Source of the DNA: Aphrocallistes beatrix
Lineage: Eukaryota > Porifera > Hexactinellida > Sceptrulophora > Aphrocallistidae
Reading direction: 5' to 3'
NCBI GenBank assembly: GCA_963281255.1
Contig: OY725494.1
Location: 3,113,934-3,177,933 of the forward strand
Length of the DNA: 64,000 bases
The notes beneath the pieces were generated by a model, which ran no database searches, was not told where the DNA came from, and saw only the letters and a program-made list of their open reading frames with translations. Of the stretch, positions 38,401 to 50,168 are shown one piece after another. The translations under genes were made by a program, and so were the position numbers. Positions within the stretch are counted from its first letter, which is position 1; the number at the start of each line of letters is the position of its first letter.

Positions 38401-41400
38401 CTGCCGACCACGACGTGTTCAGAGCGCGTCTCGTTGCTGAACCATATCCCGAAGGTAGTACCGACTTGTTGGTTGCACTCTCACACGCTGATAGCACGCT
38501 CCTCACCAATGCGAATAGGCTTGACAACCGTAGGCGTATCCTATTCTTCCTGACTGATGGAACGGATAGCAGCACTGCGGAAGATCTGAGGAGCGTGAGC
38601 TCATCTCTGTCTACAAAGAGAGTGGAGACGGTCGCTATTGGCTTCGGATCGAGTGTCGACATGGCCCAATTAATGGCGATCGGACTTACTCAGAATTTTG
38701 TGTTTAGCAACTTTGATGAGGCACAACAAAGAATTGGAAATATCACTTCTTTGATATGTCAAGGTAAGACGAGCTTTAATTAGTAATTGTTGGATAGGAG
38801 ATGGGGTGTAATCATGTTTTCAACTTTTGTGGATTACAAAATTCCCAAACACTCGTAGCAGACACTATTCAGGCTCAATATACAACAAAGCTTGATTTGT
38901 TGCACCATTTTCGGATACTTTACGTCTGCTCGATAGGGTTCAAAAAATGCAGTATTTGCGGACCTAAACAGCAACATACAATCTTGAGCCCCGGGTACTG
39001 AGATACTGAGCTTAACTTTGTTCCCATTGCTCTATTTAAGAGGTAATGGTTTAAGCAGTTAGGCTAACTACCGCAAAATTTCACAATGTTTAATATGACA
39101 GCTAAACTTGAGTACCCTTCCAGCATCTCTTTATCATTTTAATGCTGTTAAAAAAAAAGTAGATAACTAAATGAAATTACCGACTCCTGAAAATATTTTT
39201 GGAATATGCACATGCACCAACGAAAATAGGAGAGCCGTTGAAAACTAGGCTTGAGCATACTGAATTTTTAGCTATGGCTATGCTAATGTCAAGAAAATAA
39301 ATCTTATTATATTTTCTCATTCAAATATTTAGCTCCATCATCGTGCTGTTTGGGACCCAGTGGAAGGAGAGGACCAGTTGGACTGAAAGGATTTCCGGTA
39401 TGCATATCAACCATACTGTACAATGTACATACAGTGATATGGTTTTCATATCATTGAAATATTTCTCTCTAGGGTGCTACTGGTGGTGAGGGAGTTCCAG
39501 GCATTTGTGTCACACTTGAGGTGAGTTCAGCAAAGTTTTAACTTTATATATTTATGTTGCTACTGCTAATTCATCCTATTTATCTTATTTAGGAATGTTT
39601 CGGGTATAGTGCTACATCTCCCAAAGTAAGCTCACATATTAAACAATTCAAAAATCTAACTCGGATTATTTTATTGTAAAATTTTACACTTTAGGGTGCT
39701 ACTGGTGCCAGTGGTCCACCAGGAGGTCCAGGGGTTCCCGGTCCACCGGTAAGTCGTCATATTAATCTGATTGCACATTAATGGCATAAGTTAATAGGTG
39801 TTAAACTTTGTTTTCTTGGTGGATAATCACACTTCTATTTGTGTTTACAGGGCAGTAGTGGGGCGAAGGGAGAAGATGGAGACCGAGGAAGTACTGGAGC
39901 ATCGGTAAGCATTTAGGAACTAAGGACGATAATACTAAAATCACTATTAATGGAGCCAGTGCTCTATACTCTGGAAACATAAGTGTTTTAATAAACCGAG
40001 GATCTGTTGTTTAAAATGTTGGTCGACGTGCAGTTCCAGCAGAACAAAAACAGCAGCGCGAAAGAACTCAAATACCATTTCATGTAGAATGTGTGAAAAT
40101 ATGGAGAATTGACGTATAGGAATAGTAAAATCTTCTGAGAGTAAATATCGGATGTACATCCACGGTAGAATGGGGCTAATTAGAAAACCACGTAGGGACT
40201 GGCCACCATACCGCCCATGCATAATATATCTTTAATAGGAACTGTAAAATACAGATGCATTATTGATTTTCTGTAAATTTAGGGAACCAAAGGTTCTAAA
40301 GGTTTTAAAGGTGACAAAGGTGCTAGCGGATCTGAGGTAAGTACCTCAATTCAGAGCTTGATCATTTTGATACGATTTATCTTTAAAATCACTAAATGCT
40401 ATTTAATTTGATTACTGCTCAATGACTCCTTCATGCGTTGCGTATATGTACATGTATTGAATGGCTTGTCTAGGGAAGCAGAGGTGAAGACGGTGTGAAA
40501 GGAGAGAGAGGCGTCACCGTAAGTGTCTGAAATATAACCTAATTAATTATTCAGTGGCTGGGTTTAAGAGATTAATCTGCCAACTTTATAGGGTCCAGAT
40601 GGCGCGAAAGGAGAACTTGGTCCTAAAGGCTCAAAGGTGGGTTTCTTTTCTGTACAGTCAAACAATAGAGAGCCTTCTTAATTCAATTTGCACGCCAACT
40701 CAAAGTATTAATCAATTCTCTTATCCGATTAGGGAGAGACTGGTAGCGTAGGTGTCTGCAGATCTGAGAGTTGCGCAGGAGAGAAGGTGTGTTCTAGACA
40801 TCTAAGATGTACACACGAATATATTCTACAAGTAGTTATTGGTTCTATATACTTAGGGAACTCAAGGAACAACTGGAGCTGGTGGTGCCCAAGGAGAATC
40901 TGTTAGTGAGGATGCATTTCCATGATAGTGTAGATGCGTATTGAAGAGAATCAAGACGTACGCCATAAGATCTACACTCAGTATTGTAGTTATATTGTCT
41001 TTTCTACTTAGGGAACGAAGGGTAGCAAAGGAGATAATGGATTAACTGGATTTAAAGTAGGTTTTATTTGAGTTAATTCATTTAAATAAACTGATTTCTT
41101 TTATATATCTGATTCGAAGGGCTCATCTGGAGGTGCAGGAGACTTTGGAGAAACTGGTCAACTGGTAAATAAGTATGATACTGTAAAGTTAGGTAGAGTC
41201 CTACAGCTTATTCGCATTCTGGTCGATACTTGAAATGGTATTGCCTCTCTCTACTCAATTATTTTTCTCGATATCCTAATCGTAATTGCAATATTTTTCT
41301 TCTACTTATTATAAACCACAAGCACGCTTCGCTTACTTGTGCTGCGCGGCTGGCGGACACTTTGTGTCCGCCGGAGGCGCCCAGGATCACATTGCTTAAT

Positions 41401-43768
41401 TATAAGGTAGATAGCATCTCTAAATACGTCATTCTTACTGTTATAATCAATATCACAAAATTTTTCAATTTTCAATTTTTGATGCTTAATGATGACGTCA
41501 TAACTGATGAGTAGTCATTTTTGATGTTATTTGTATCATATGTGAAGAATATTAATATACGTACACATTCTATTAAAATTTCAGCCCTCTATCACCTAAA
41601 ATGGTTGAGTTTATAGTCGAAAAACGGAAATTTCTAATTCTAAAAAAAGGTTACAATGACGTCATAATTCCATGACATTTTGGTCTGAGGTCAGAACTTA
41701 GTGGAGCCATAGCATACCGAAAATCTGCTTTCTGTGCCTGGCAGTTTCTTCAATCAATTCGTTACATATATATGTACACGGATAAAATCCTCTGTCGTTA
41801 CTTTCAACTTTTCAACACTTAATTTACTATTATATTTAGGGCACAGAGGGACAATCCGGAGAAGCTATTGAAAAGGTTAGTTGTAGATAATTCATACTGA
41901 GTACACAGCGAGTCCTACTTTTCTATATCAGAATTTGCCATGATACGATGAGGAGTCAAGTATTATACATACATATAAGGTCTGAGTACTAAAATCGTGG
42001 AAACTCGAAATGCTCCTGCGAATGGCTCCTGGGTATAATGTGACGTTCCATTCCACATCTCATGGGTATACGTGTGCAGCAAATATTTATTTAATTTGCA
42101 TATTAGAAAACATTCGTCGACGAGGCGTGTTCTCCAAGCGGATCGCTCTACTTCGATCCCCCGACTAGGAGACTGTTCTACTGTGAGAAAGGAAGCTACT
42201 TGGTAAGTTTCAGTCAACGAAATAGCATTAAATTAATGGTAGCCTTGAAATTCATGTTATTCTTATCTTTTAGTGCATATCAAGTAATGGAACTTGTGAT
42301 GGAACAGAAAGTAATTATACAATACACATATATAATTCAGTACATACCGGTCTCCATTGGCAAGCGAAGCCTCATTTGGTGCTGTAATCACTGATAGAAC
42401 AAACTAATAAAAAAACCCAGCGTTTTGATCAGTTGTTTTAATACAAAATTAATTCAGGAGCATGTCTATGTATTTATAATTTTCTCCCTCTTAGAATGCC
42501 TCTGCACCGCTTCCTCCAGTGCTGGGATACCCTGTGGCCAGTTCACAAGGAACACAGGCAGTGAGACTTGCGGCAGGAATGTGGCGGTGGACTTCATTCT
42601 CGTGGTAGACGACACCAGTTCAATGGATCGACAACAAAACTGGCTCAGGCTCTACCTTCCGGAGTTAGAAAATGCACTCACTGATCAGTGCATTGGGAAC
42701 CAGCCCAACCTCGACCCATCGGTCCCGAATCTTTATCAGATAATCGCATACGGGGCTAGAGATTTTCCTCCCGGAACTGTCCAGGGTATTGAATATGCTG
42801 GTGGTCGCTCTCCACATTTTGTACTGGATGGTACAGGAGTTGCATATCAGTTTTCTCTTCCCGTTTCCAATCCTACTTTTACCATCGACCGAATAGAGGA
42901 GGTAACGGACAATTTACAGAATATTGGGGGTTTCGGAATAACTGGGAATGATGAAGATGGATATGAAGCTTTGGATTATGCCCTTCGCAACGCTGTCCTT
43001 CGAAGCAGTACAGATACAATCACCTACATTCCTGTCATGATCTTGCTTACCAACGGAGATGCCGACGATTACAGTTCCAGTAAATACGCAGAACTTCTCA
43101 ATGAGTTCAAAAGGAGGACTAACATGGTATTCGCCTTCGCACTCAATGTAGGAAACTTCACAACGACTAACAATTTACCTGACCTGTTCGGAGTCGCCAA
43201 CAATTTCGAAGGTGGAGACTTGGCTGCATGGTACATTCCAGGTGCCACTTCTGATGCCACACTACAGAATATAGAATATGGATCCATTACGAGTGATGTA
43301 TCACCTCGATTCACTATCAACACTGAGTACCGAAATGTGGGCAGAGACTATATAAACTTGCTAATGTGTTCAATGCGTTCTTCTGCCAGCTTCTGGGATC
43401 TGGACTTTGTTGTGAATGGGGGTGCTGAAGATGTGAGAAGGTTCACAGATGCGTTTATCCAGCAGAATGCTGAAGCTATCATTAGCCGCGCACAACGCTT
43501 TTCCTGTCGGTACTGCTATTGTTCTCCTTCTGCGAATGAAGTGTGTGCGATCTTAGAGGAAGAGCAGCTGTGTGGTTGTCTTCAGGACAGCCCACCGAGT
43601 GGATGCAGCTGTGCCCAAACAATGCTCCAGGCGTTGGTACAGCCGGCCACTGAGACATTCACTCCCTCCACTACGCAAGTACAGAACATCCTGACAAGTT
43701 GCAATCTTGTTGCCACCCCCCCGACCAGTGGTGACTGTACGAGCTACATCGATTATATCAATGTTTGA
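35450..43768 (+). CDS. Secreted Ig-like / VWA / collagen / VWA matrix protein
   Basis: Twenty exons: 35450-35908, 36630-36684, 37834-38008, 38387-38763, 39333-39397, 39473-39520, 39593-39625, 39695-39748, 39851-39904, 40283-40336, 40474-40518, 40592-40636, 40733-40786, 40857-40901, 41012-41056, 41120-41164, 41840-41875, 42107-42202, 42274-42310 and 42495-43768, exactly 1032 codons. It has a signal peptide and an Ig-like module (1-153). The first VWA domain (about 172-356) has DICFVIDGSGSLG as MIDAS D-x-S-x-S. An interrupted Gly-X-Y region is split over short exons that mostly begin with a Gly codon. Cys-rich linker exons follow (EACSPSGSLYF). A second VWA has DFILVVDDTSSMD as MIDAS, and the C-terminal region is Cys-rich. 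Likely an extracellular matrix or adhesion protein. Exon 1 was copied from, or to, the Ig/TSP1 gene at 15870. No single known protein with this order comes to mind. Confidence 0.88.
36733..36890. repeat. GC-hairpin motif copy in intron 2
   Basis: It contains GGGCGCTTCGCTCGCTTGCG then CTGCGCGGC and 'acacttcgtgtgcc'. It matches the GC-rich head of the family at 16955, 41322, 50817 and 59415 but lacks the long AT-rich body. Confidence 0.6.
36891..37833. other. Rest of intron 2 of VWA-collagen gene
   Basis: AT-rich, including a short (TA)n run near 37312-37327. A fragment near 37570-37635 ('ggtgtctccttattggagat') resembles the dispersed repeat of 8105, 9745 and 30510. No coding exon is seen. Confidence 0.35.
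38047..38259. mobile_element. hAT-like MITE with perfect target duplication
   Basis: Inverted ends CAAGGGTGCTCAAAC and GTTTGAGCACCCCTG are flanked by the identical octamer GCGTAGAA at 38039-38046 and 38260-38267. 'GTGGCCCG' follows each end, as in animal hAT MITEs. It lies in the intron between the two exons of the first VWA domain. Confidence 0.93.
41322..41775 (+). repeat. Dispersed GC-hairpin repeat family, copy 2
   Basis: It has AGCACGCTTCGCTTACTTGT, CTGCGCGGCTGGCGGACACT and TTGTGTCCGCCGGAGGCGCC, then the same AT-rich body as 16955-17405 (including two 'gatgacgtcat'-like blocks). It ends 'tcaattcgttacatatata'. It lies in the last long intron of the collagen region. Confidence 0.7.
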
Positions 43769-44091
43769 TTATCAGCCCTACGTTACCCTTCTACCCGCTG
43801 TACAGTTGAGCTACAGTAGAGTGTTATTAGCATAGGATTGTAAATTTACAAGCATAATTGTTCATACTTACGATTACAAGTGTATATACTTTTTAGGATT
43901 TCTGTAAAACTTTTTGTATAATATGTACATTTTGAAATCTTAATGGGTTGTAATATTTAAGAGTTAGGTGTGATAAGCTATATAGTCTATTTATTTAATA
44001 TAATCATAAATCCCTTTAAAATTATGAACTAAAGTCGGATTCATATTTTGTTATTTAATTTTGAAAAAATAATATCACATGAGTAAAGGCG

Positions 44092-45369
44092 TTAAATGTG
44101 ACACCTTTCTATTTTCTCATTCATATATCTCTTCAACCGTCTGTTTATATCCCATTCTTGTTCTGCGATTCTGCTACAACAAGCATTGTTCATGCCTTCT
44201 TTACTTAGCTCTAGAGTCACGAACATACAATTTGCTCCCTTTTTTATCACATGACCGTTTGGTTTCAAGCATAAGTCCAATATCTTCATATTGACACCAT
44301 TCACTTTATCAACTTCCAATTTGATATTGAATTTCAGGGTTAGTTTCAATTTGTTGAAGTTTGTAAGCATCCTCTGGTATAGCAGCCAATCGATGTAGTT
44401 CCACTCGATCACATTCCTTTGTTGTTCTGTTGTTAGGACGCCCTCGCTGTTATTCTGTTTAGCCTCGTTTAACTTCAGATAAGCAACGTCACTCAAGTCC
44501 ATATCGAAAATATTCATGAAAATTGCAACAGAATCAATGAAATTTTCTGTGATAAATACAAAATCCACCTCTTGATCAATTCGTGTTAAAAACTTTTCTA
44601 TTTCGTTTTGGTACTCCTTATTTGCAAGAATTTCTTTCTTCCCAATCCAGGGAGGGATTTTATAATCGGACAGGCCATAGACCTGTGATTGTTGGTTCCA
44701 AATTCCTAGATTCACTGGCTGTGTTAAATCAGGATTATATGCCGAAGTGATTTTAAAATATTTTTGTGAATACTCGACTGGCTTTTCGATAAAATTTTCG
44801 AAGGTTATATTCATTTTTGAAAGTTTCGCACCAAAATCAAGATAATTGTACGAAGACATCATCTGGCTGACAGGATTGCGCACGCTTCCGATTATCAGTG
44901 TATCCTCAGGCATTATAGCCGCTAGCTTCGCCCGCCCATCGAACCTACTGTGTATTGTGTGTAAATTGTATTTTCCATTACAAGAGGGAATCAGTGGGAA
45001 TTTCTTAGCTGTATCTGAGCATGAATACGGGAATATTTGGTTTACCATTTCGCTCTTTGGTTGGATGAAGTTAAGTCTATGCTTCAATCCATATCGAAAG
45101 AGCATATTTGATAAAGTACTACTCGCAGCTTTAAATGACTTGATGAGATAGATATTGCGAACATTGCCACTTTGGTTTTTTTTGCAATCTAAAAAAGATT
45201 TGAGCGCGGTGTCGATCACTTCATCTAAAATGACTTGTTCAATCACTTCTGTATGAAGATTCTCTCCTTCATTCCATCCTGCAAGTAAATCGTTTTGTTT
45301 CTCATGGATAAAGAAGACGCAAACAATAACAAATAAAATTCCAACTAGTAAGTATTTTCGTACTCTCAT
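44092..45369 (-). CDS. Galactose 3-O-sulfotransferase-like enzyme
   Basis: An intronless ORF of 425 codons. A short basic tail and one membrane anchor (about 5-22) give type II Golgi topology. The 5'-phosphosulfate loop is IKSFKAASSTLSNMLFRYG (76-94), close to the K-x-x-K-x-A-S/G-S-x pattern of the Gal3ST group. The 3'-phosphate motif is IIGSVRNPVSQMMSSYNY (159-176). Known of family: transfers sulfate from PAPS to the 3-OH of galactose in glycolipids or glycans. Acceptor specificity cannot be read from sequence. It is convergent with the VWA-collagen gene, 323 bp from stop to stop. Sulfated glycans are abundant in sponge adhesion systems, but a link to its neighbour is only inference. Confidence 0.88.
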   Translation of the reverse strand: MRVRKYLLVGILFVIVCVFFIHEKQNDLLAGWNEGENLHTEVIEQVILDEVIDTALKSFLDCKKNQSGNVRNIYLIKSFKAASSTLSNMLFRYGLKHRLNFIQPKSEMVNQIFPYSCSDTAKKFPLIPSCNGKYNLHTIHSRFDGRAKLAAIMPEDTLIIGSVRNPVSQMMSSYNYLDFGAKLSKMNITFENFIEKPVEYSQKYFKITSAYNPDLTQPVNLGIWNQQSQVYGLSDYKIPPWIGKKEILANKEYQNEIEKFLTRIDQEVDFVFITENFIDSVAIFMNIFDMDLSDVAYLKLNEAKQNNSEGVLTTEQQRNVIEWNYIDWLLYQRMLTNFNKLKLTLKFNIKLEVDKVNGVNMKILDLCLKPNGHVIKKGANCMFVTLELSKEGMNNACCSRIAEQEWDINRRLKRYMNEKIERCHI

Positions 45370-46871
45370 TACGCATGTTTATGCTCGATACCTTTCTATA
45401 TAAGTATACGTATACATACTATATAGTATATCATATATTCGATAGAAATGCTTATCGGATGCATAATTAAAGAGGCCATTTCATTTGTCAAGTTTCTTCA
45501 TACAAATAGTAGACTGTTATTCTGATTTTAACACATGTACATATGGCTGAATCACAACACAAAGCAACATGTTTCAAACCAGTTTGTACTGCTTCCCATA
45601 CACTTGTGTACTTGTATTCAATATACAATCAGGGGCGCTTATTTTGTTCAACCACTAGGGGACCCAAAAAAAGTTCATAATAACTCGACTTAATACTAAT
45701 CCTATCAGTATGTAAGGAATAAAATTGGGGCCAGGAGGTTAGCTCATAATTAAACGAATGTTCATATTAAAAGGCGTGGTCTGTTACAAAAAATGGTGGT
45801 TGAAAACTTTACTGTCACCAAATCGATATTTAAAATCTGAAAATAAAAAAATCTAGCAATATTAACAAACCTTTCCCAGTGCACCTAAAATCTGAACATG
45901 CTTAATTATCAGTTTGATCAAAATCTACGAAAATGGATGATAGATGAACGAAAAAAATAAAAAATGGGACAAAATTGAATAAAAAAGGTCGAAAAATGGA
46001 CGTCGATTCCCGTCAAGAGAATCCAGATAGCATGGTGACTCGCTGAGTTATGCTGCCACAAAGGATTTGGGGTTTCTAACATTGAAAACATTGTGGAAAT
46101 ATGCTTGAGGCTAGCCTTTCAACGGTATAATAGATGTTTAATTAACTGTAGAACCCCCAGCTTATATGGCTTCGCACTTTTATGGCTTCAGTTGAATAGA
46201 AAATGACTGGGAGACATCCGCGATATCGGGGACACTGTCGCCAGTTGGAATGGAAATTATGTCTATTTCGATCGAAAATTGTACTAGAATAGTTTCAGTA
46301 GGCACGCAGTTGAATGGTTCTGAATATTGATCATTGTGGATTCCATAATGTTAGGAAAACTTCAATGTATTACTTTCTAATCGGAGTAGTGTTACTGTAC
46401 ATACCGGTACTGCTTTTCTGATTGATCCACAAAGCCGAACTGGAGGAATAATCCTGTAATAAGCCCTCAAGGGTCCGAATTTTATTTATTTAATCCTGAT
46501 AGAATGACACATATGTCTCCCCTGTACCTCTTCAGGACTCACAACTCTCACGATCTCGTCGCGTGTCGCACGATTTCGGGAAAATGTCACGATCTCACGA
46601 CAGACTCCCCAAATCTCACGATTTATCCATAATATCACGGCGCTTCTATCAAATCTCACGACTTGCGAACTCTCTCAGGTTGAGAGCCCTGATCTGAAAC
46701 GATTGTGTCCACTAAGAATCATTTATATAATGTCTCACGACAGAATCGTGAGATCTATGAAATCTCACAATTCCGAGCCCTCGCAGGTTGGGAGCCCTGC
46801 CTATTCCTGACCATCCCGCTGAATTTGTCATGTTATCTAACTTTAATTAAATTACTAGATTCCATTTGATA
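45370..46871. other. Spacer with repeated 'CTCACGA' element
   Basis: No gene is seen. At 46530-46800 the heptamer CTCACGA and the phrase 'caggttgagagccctg' or 'caggttgggagccctg' recur several times, with an inverted-looking start 'aggactcacaactctcacga'. It is probably a degraded transposable element. Confidence 0.45.
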
Positions 46872-47309
46872 ATGGACGATCGAGACATTGAATCAAAAGA
46901 TGCGTTTCTCCTCTTCGACAAGAAAGGAGATTCCAAGATAGACTCCACACAGTTGGGAGACGTGCTTCGTGCGTTGGGACTGAATCCGACTGAAGCGGAA
47001 ATTAAGAAAATAGTGAATGAGATCGATCCTCATGGCACACGCCGTCTGACCTACGAGGAATTTGTCCCGATCTATCGCTCTCAGAAGCAGAAGAAGTCTC
47101 AGGGGACGATGGAGGACTTCATTGAAGGACTGCGAGTATTCGACAAAGATGGAAACGGAACAATCAGTAGTGCGGAGCTGAGACATGTGCTGACCAGTCT
47201 GGGAGAGAAGCTGACTGATGAAGAGGTGGACTCTCTCCTGAATGGGATTGAGGATAGTCAGGGGCAAGTGAATTATGAGGAGTTTGTGAAAATGGTGATG
47301 TCAACTTGA
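46872..47309 (+). CDS. MYL6: Essential myosin light chain, copy 1
   Basis: An intronless ORF of 145 residues starting MDDRDIES; an in-frame ATG two codons earlier is less likely because the second copy starts at the matching MDD. It matches the essential (alkali) light chain pattern: [72 protein letters not shown]. The third EF loop [12 protein letters not shown] has all calcium-type positions; the first loop ends in Gln instead of Glu and is degenerate. Known role: binds the myosin heavy-chain IQ motif and stiffens the lever arm. A paralogue with about 85% identity lies at 50169. Confidence 0.9.
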   Translation: MDDRDIESKDAFLLFDKKGDSKIDSTQLGDVLRALGLNPTEAEIKKIVNEIDPHGTRRLTYEEFVPIYRSQKQKKSQGTMEDFIEGLRVFDKDGNGTISSAELRHVLTSLGEKLTDEEVDSLLNGIEDSQGQVNYEEFVKMVMST

Positions 47310-47624
47310 TGGCTAACCTCTCCATCTCCTGCAAACCTAGTTATGTGTGTGTGTGACTCTTGTCTTATTATTTGTGTCCAATGCTTAATCTCGTGAACTT
47401 ATACATAAGTATCCACATTAAGTTTGAAATTATATATTTTAAGGTTTACTTGTACTTGTTATTATTTATGCCAAAAGACATTGTTAAAGTTGACAAGATT
47501 TCATATCCAGATCACATTTGATGGATATAGTATTTTGCTTAAAATGATTTTAAAAGTAAGAATTTTATGATTTGTAATTTTAAATTTTTACATGAAATTG
47601 ACACGAATTCAGAAACTTAAAACC

Positions 47625-47630
47625 AATAAA
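47625..47630 (+). terminator. Poly(A) signal AATAAA for myosin light chain copy 1
   Basis: A canonical hexamer 316 bp after the stop in an AT-rich, ORF-free tail. Confidence 0.5.
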
Positions 47631-47765
47631 TCACGATTCACTAACTATTCTAAACATTTGTACATTGCATCTCACAAATTCACAATTACGAGTACCAACC
47701 AAACTACTTAGTTTAACATTGGTGAATGGAAACCATGCTTATAGGAAGTCGATTTCCATTTATTT

Positions 47766-47872
47766 TTAACCCTACTTGGACTTGGGGTACAAGGTATAAA
47801 TATAAAATTCCCATTTTCACTTTCAATTAACTTTCACTTTCACTTCAACATTCCGAGTCCAAGTAGGGTTAA
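47766..47872. repeat. Inverted repeat
   Basis: Arms TTAACCCTACTTGGACTT and GAGTCCAAGTAGGGTTAA match over 17 bases. They are separated by about 70 bp rich in 'tttcactttc'. It may be a very short MITE. Confidence 0.75.
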
Positions 47873-47931
47873 AGTCACTCGAAGGAAGAAGTCATGCGAG
47901 GTTTGTAGTACTAACCTGACATAGCTGTAGG

Positions 47932-48073
47932 AAGGGGCGCCGAACTTTTGGAAAATTTTAGTACAATTTCGGGGTTCCAGGGGGGGGGCCTCAGCCCTAA
48001 ATTTTATATTGCGTCTATGGGCCATCTTCGAATCCAGGGGGGGGTCGAGGCCCCCCCGGGTTCGGCGCCTATG
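47932..48073. mobile_element. 142-bp hAT-like MITE
   Basis: Ends AAGGGGCGCCGAAC and GTTCGGCGCCTATG are flanked by the identical octamer GCTGTAGG (47924-47931 and 48074-48081). Internal G-runs and 'ccaggggggg' blocks are present. Confidence 0.88.
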
Positions 48074-48429
48074 GCTGTAGGATCCGATAGAGTTGGCAGT
48101 GCGATGAGGTTCAACTTTGAGCTACGGTTCCTTATTTTTAAAAAGTGTAAATATATAAACAAAGTTCTCACACCTTTATTCGCTAGTTAGTATTTTAACA
48201 GACACAAGATCTCCACCGCTACTGAATTAACAATATACGTACTGTGAAATTAGATTTATATTTTCTATTCGTAATTTTTTAGGTGAAATACGTCAGTATA
48301 ATGCTCTTGCATTCTCTCTCGACTTGATTATTACCTCTGTTGGAATGCTTTGTAAGCATTCTCACCTCTCTGATACTCTTACTAATGCACTGTTCTATTT
48401 ATTTTTTATGCTTACAGCTTATTTGGCAG

Positions 48430-49600
48430 ATGGCCAGTATATTACCAGGTACCTCCATATTTGTTGAAGTTTCTCAGCAGATACGCGACACATTTGATGA
48501 ACTTATTAAACAGCTGATTGCTAGAAGAGATCAGCTGTTGGCAGAGGTGAATGTGATAAAACTCGAGTTTGAAGAGAGACTGAAGTCTCAAGAAGAGACT
48601 CTGACAGAGTTGGAGAAGATTAAGAAACAGATTGAACAGATAAGCTCTAAACAGAATCTAACTTCTGATCTTCTCCAATCCTCTCTAATTCCCATTCAGA
48701 AGCAAATCAATGAGATGTCCCAGCCTCCTAATCTCAAGTTTGAATGTTCCGTTAAAGAGATAACTGATAGACTCAGAGGTATCGGAAATGTTAAGTTTGG
48801 TGGAGAGATGCCGGGAACAGCAGAGAAGCCATTAGCCATTGATTATGCCAGTTAAGGCTGTTTGCGTCAAAGACATTTTTGAACGGGGATGTCAAATGAT
48901 GCATGCTGTTGGAAATGAATTGTATTTAGTATATTCTTCAAAAATTCGAGTATTTGACATCCCAAATTGTAAGTTTAAATTTCGAAACTTTTCACTGGAA
49001 AATAAATCTAGTTTATATGCAGTTGCAACGAATCTAACTCATTGTTATGTCACAGCGAGTGGTTATAATCGCTATTGCATCTACAAATTGGACAGGACGG
49101 ATTTTAGCGTGATAAAAAAAGAGGATAGGATACCCAAAATGTATAATGGAAAAACAGTTCATTATTCATTCTTCATTAACTTAGCCATTATCGAAGAAGA
49201 AATATTCGTTACGGTGAGCCATATTAATGTTATTTATGTGTTTGACCTGGATCTATGTTACAGGAGAGATTTTACGATACCAAACACTCCAAAATACATT
49301 CAATCGAACAAAGGTAAACTGTACGTGCTGGATGAAGGGTACAGTCTGAACATATTCAACACTTTAGGGCAAATAATTGGATCTTCACACGAGTTTTTCA
49401 AGCTTGATTCCAAGCCTGAATCGAATGTTGAATTACCGAAACATCAGATAACTCAATTCTGTTTCGATACCTCCGGAAACGCAGTTTTACTAGTAGAAGA
49501 TAATTCTCTAGTTGTGATATCTCCTGAAGGAGAGAAGATCTATGAGCTCGGGGAAGGATTTAAAGAAGGATTTAAAAAAGATTGTACTCACTTGTCGTAA
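48430..49600 (+). pseudogene. Coiled-coil/NHL-type protein, frameshifted
   Basis: Two overlapping frames: 48430-48855 gives a coiled coil (RRDQLLAEVNVIKLEFEERL, LEKIKKQIEQISSKQNLTSD), and 48839-49600 gives a beta-propeller-like half with repeated V-FD or NIYV-type strands (IRVFDIPN, INVIYVFDLDL, GKLYVLDEGYSLNIFN). The layout matches the TRIM-like coiled-coil/NHL proteins common in sponges that lack RING and B-box. In such proteins the junction 'PVKAV' follows the coiled coil directly, but here it is in the +1 frame, and the first frame stops two codons after the switch point. It is either a pseudogene, a sequencing slip, or two separate proteins. An acceptor-like 'cttacag' precedes the chosen ATG, so an upstream exon is possible. 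It lies between the two myosin light chain copies. Confidence 0.65.
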
Positions 49601-50168
49601 ATGGGACTACGTGTATTTAAAATTTTTCTAATTTCGCATAGTTCCCTTAGGTTCTTATTTCTATAACTTATTTTCGTTTAGTTCCAGTATTTATTCTAGC
49701 TGATATAACATTAACTTCAAACAATATTCGACACAAGTATTGGCCACTGTGACATGTTTAGGGAGGTGATGAATGTGTCCTATGACGGATAGGACCCTCA
49801 ACTGCAGAAAATCGGACTTGTATAACTAGATCCTCTGAGGAACATGTGCCTCTTCACCACATCGCTGGGACGTCGCTACGGGAGGAGGCAATCCATCTTG
49901 TAATCGATCCTTAAGAATAAGTTGAGTGTTGAAAGTCCCTGCCATACAGAACTATCGCTATATACTACCTCCGTCAATTCTCCGATTAAATATTGAGATA
50001 ATGACTTAAGTCATACTAAGGAATGCATTAGCAATATGCGCGCCTAAACTGCGTCAATACACAAATCTCTAAACACGTGAGTATCTAAAAACTTTCAAAC
50101 CCATGAAATTTTAAGATAGGTTTTCACTTATTCAAACCTCCTCATACCTAACTAGATTTCATTTAAGA
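49601..50168. other. Spacer before myosin light chain copy 2
   Basis: No ORF, repeat or RNA gene is recognised. The last 25 bases ('aactagatttcatttaagaatgg') resemble those before copy 1, so the duplication includes the immediate 5' UTR. Confidence 0.45.

Noticed and set aside
42425..42494. Using the ATG at 42425 as the start of a separate VWA gene
   Set aside because: A phase-matched acceptor (CTCTTAG) at 42494 joins the exon to the upstream collagen exons, and the whole twenty-exon model closes exactly in frame.
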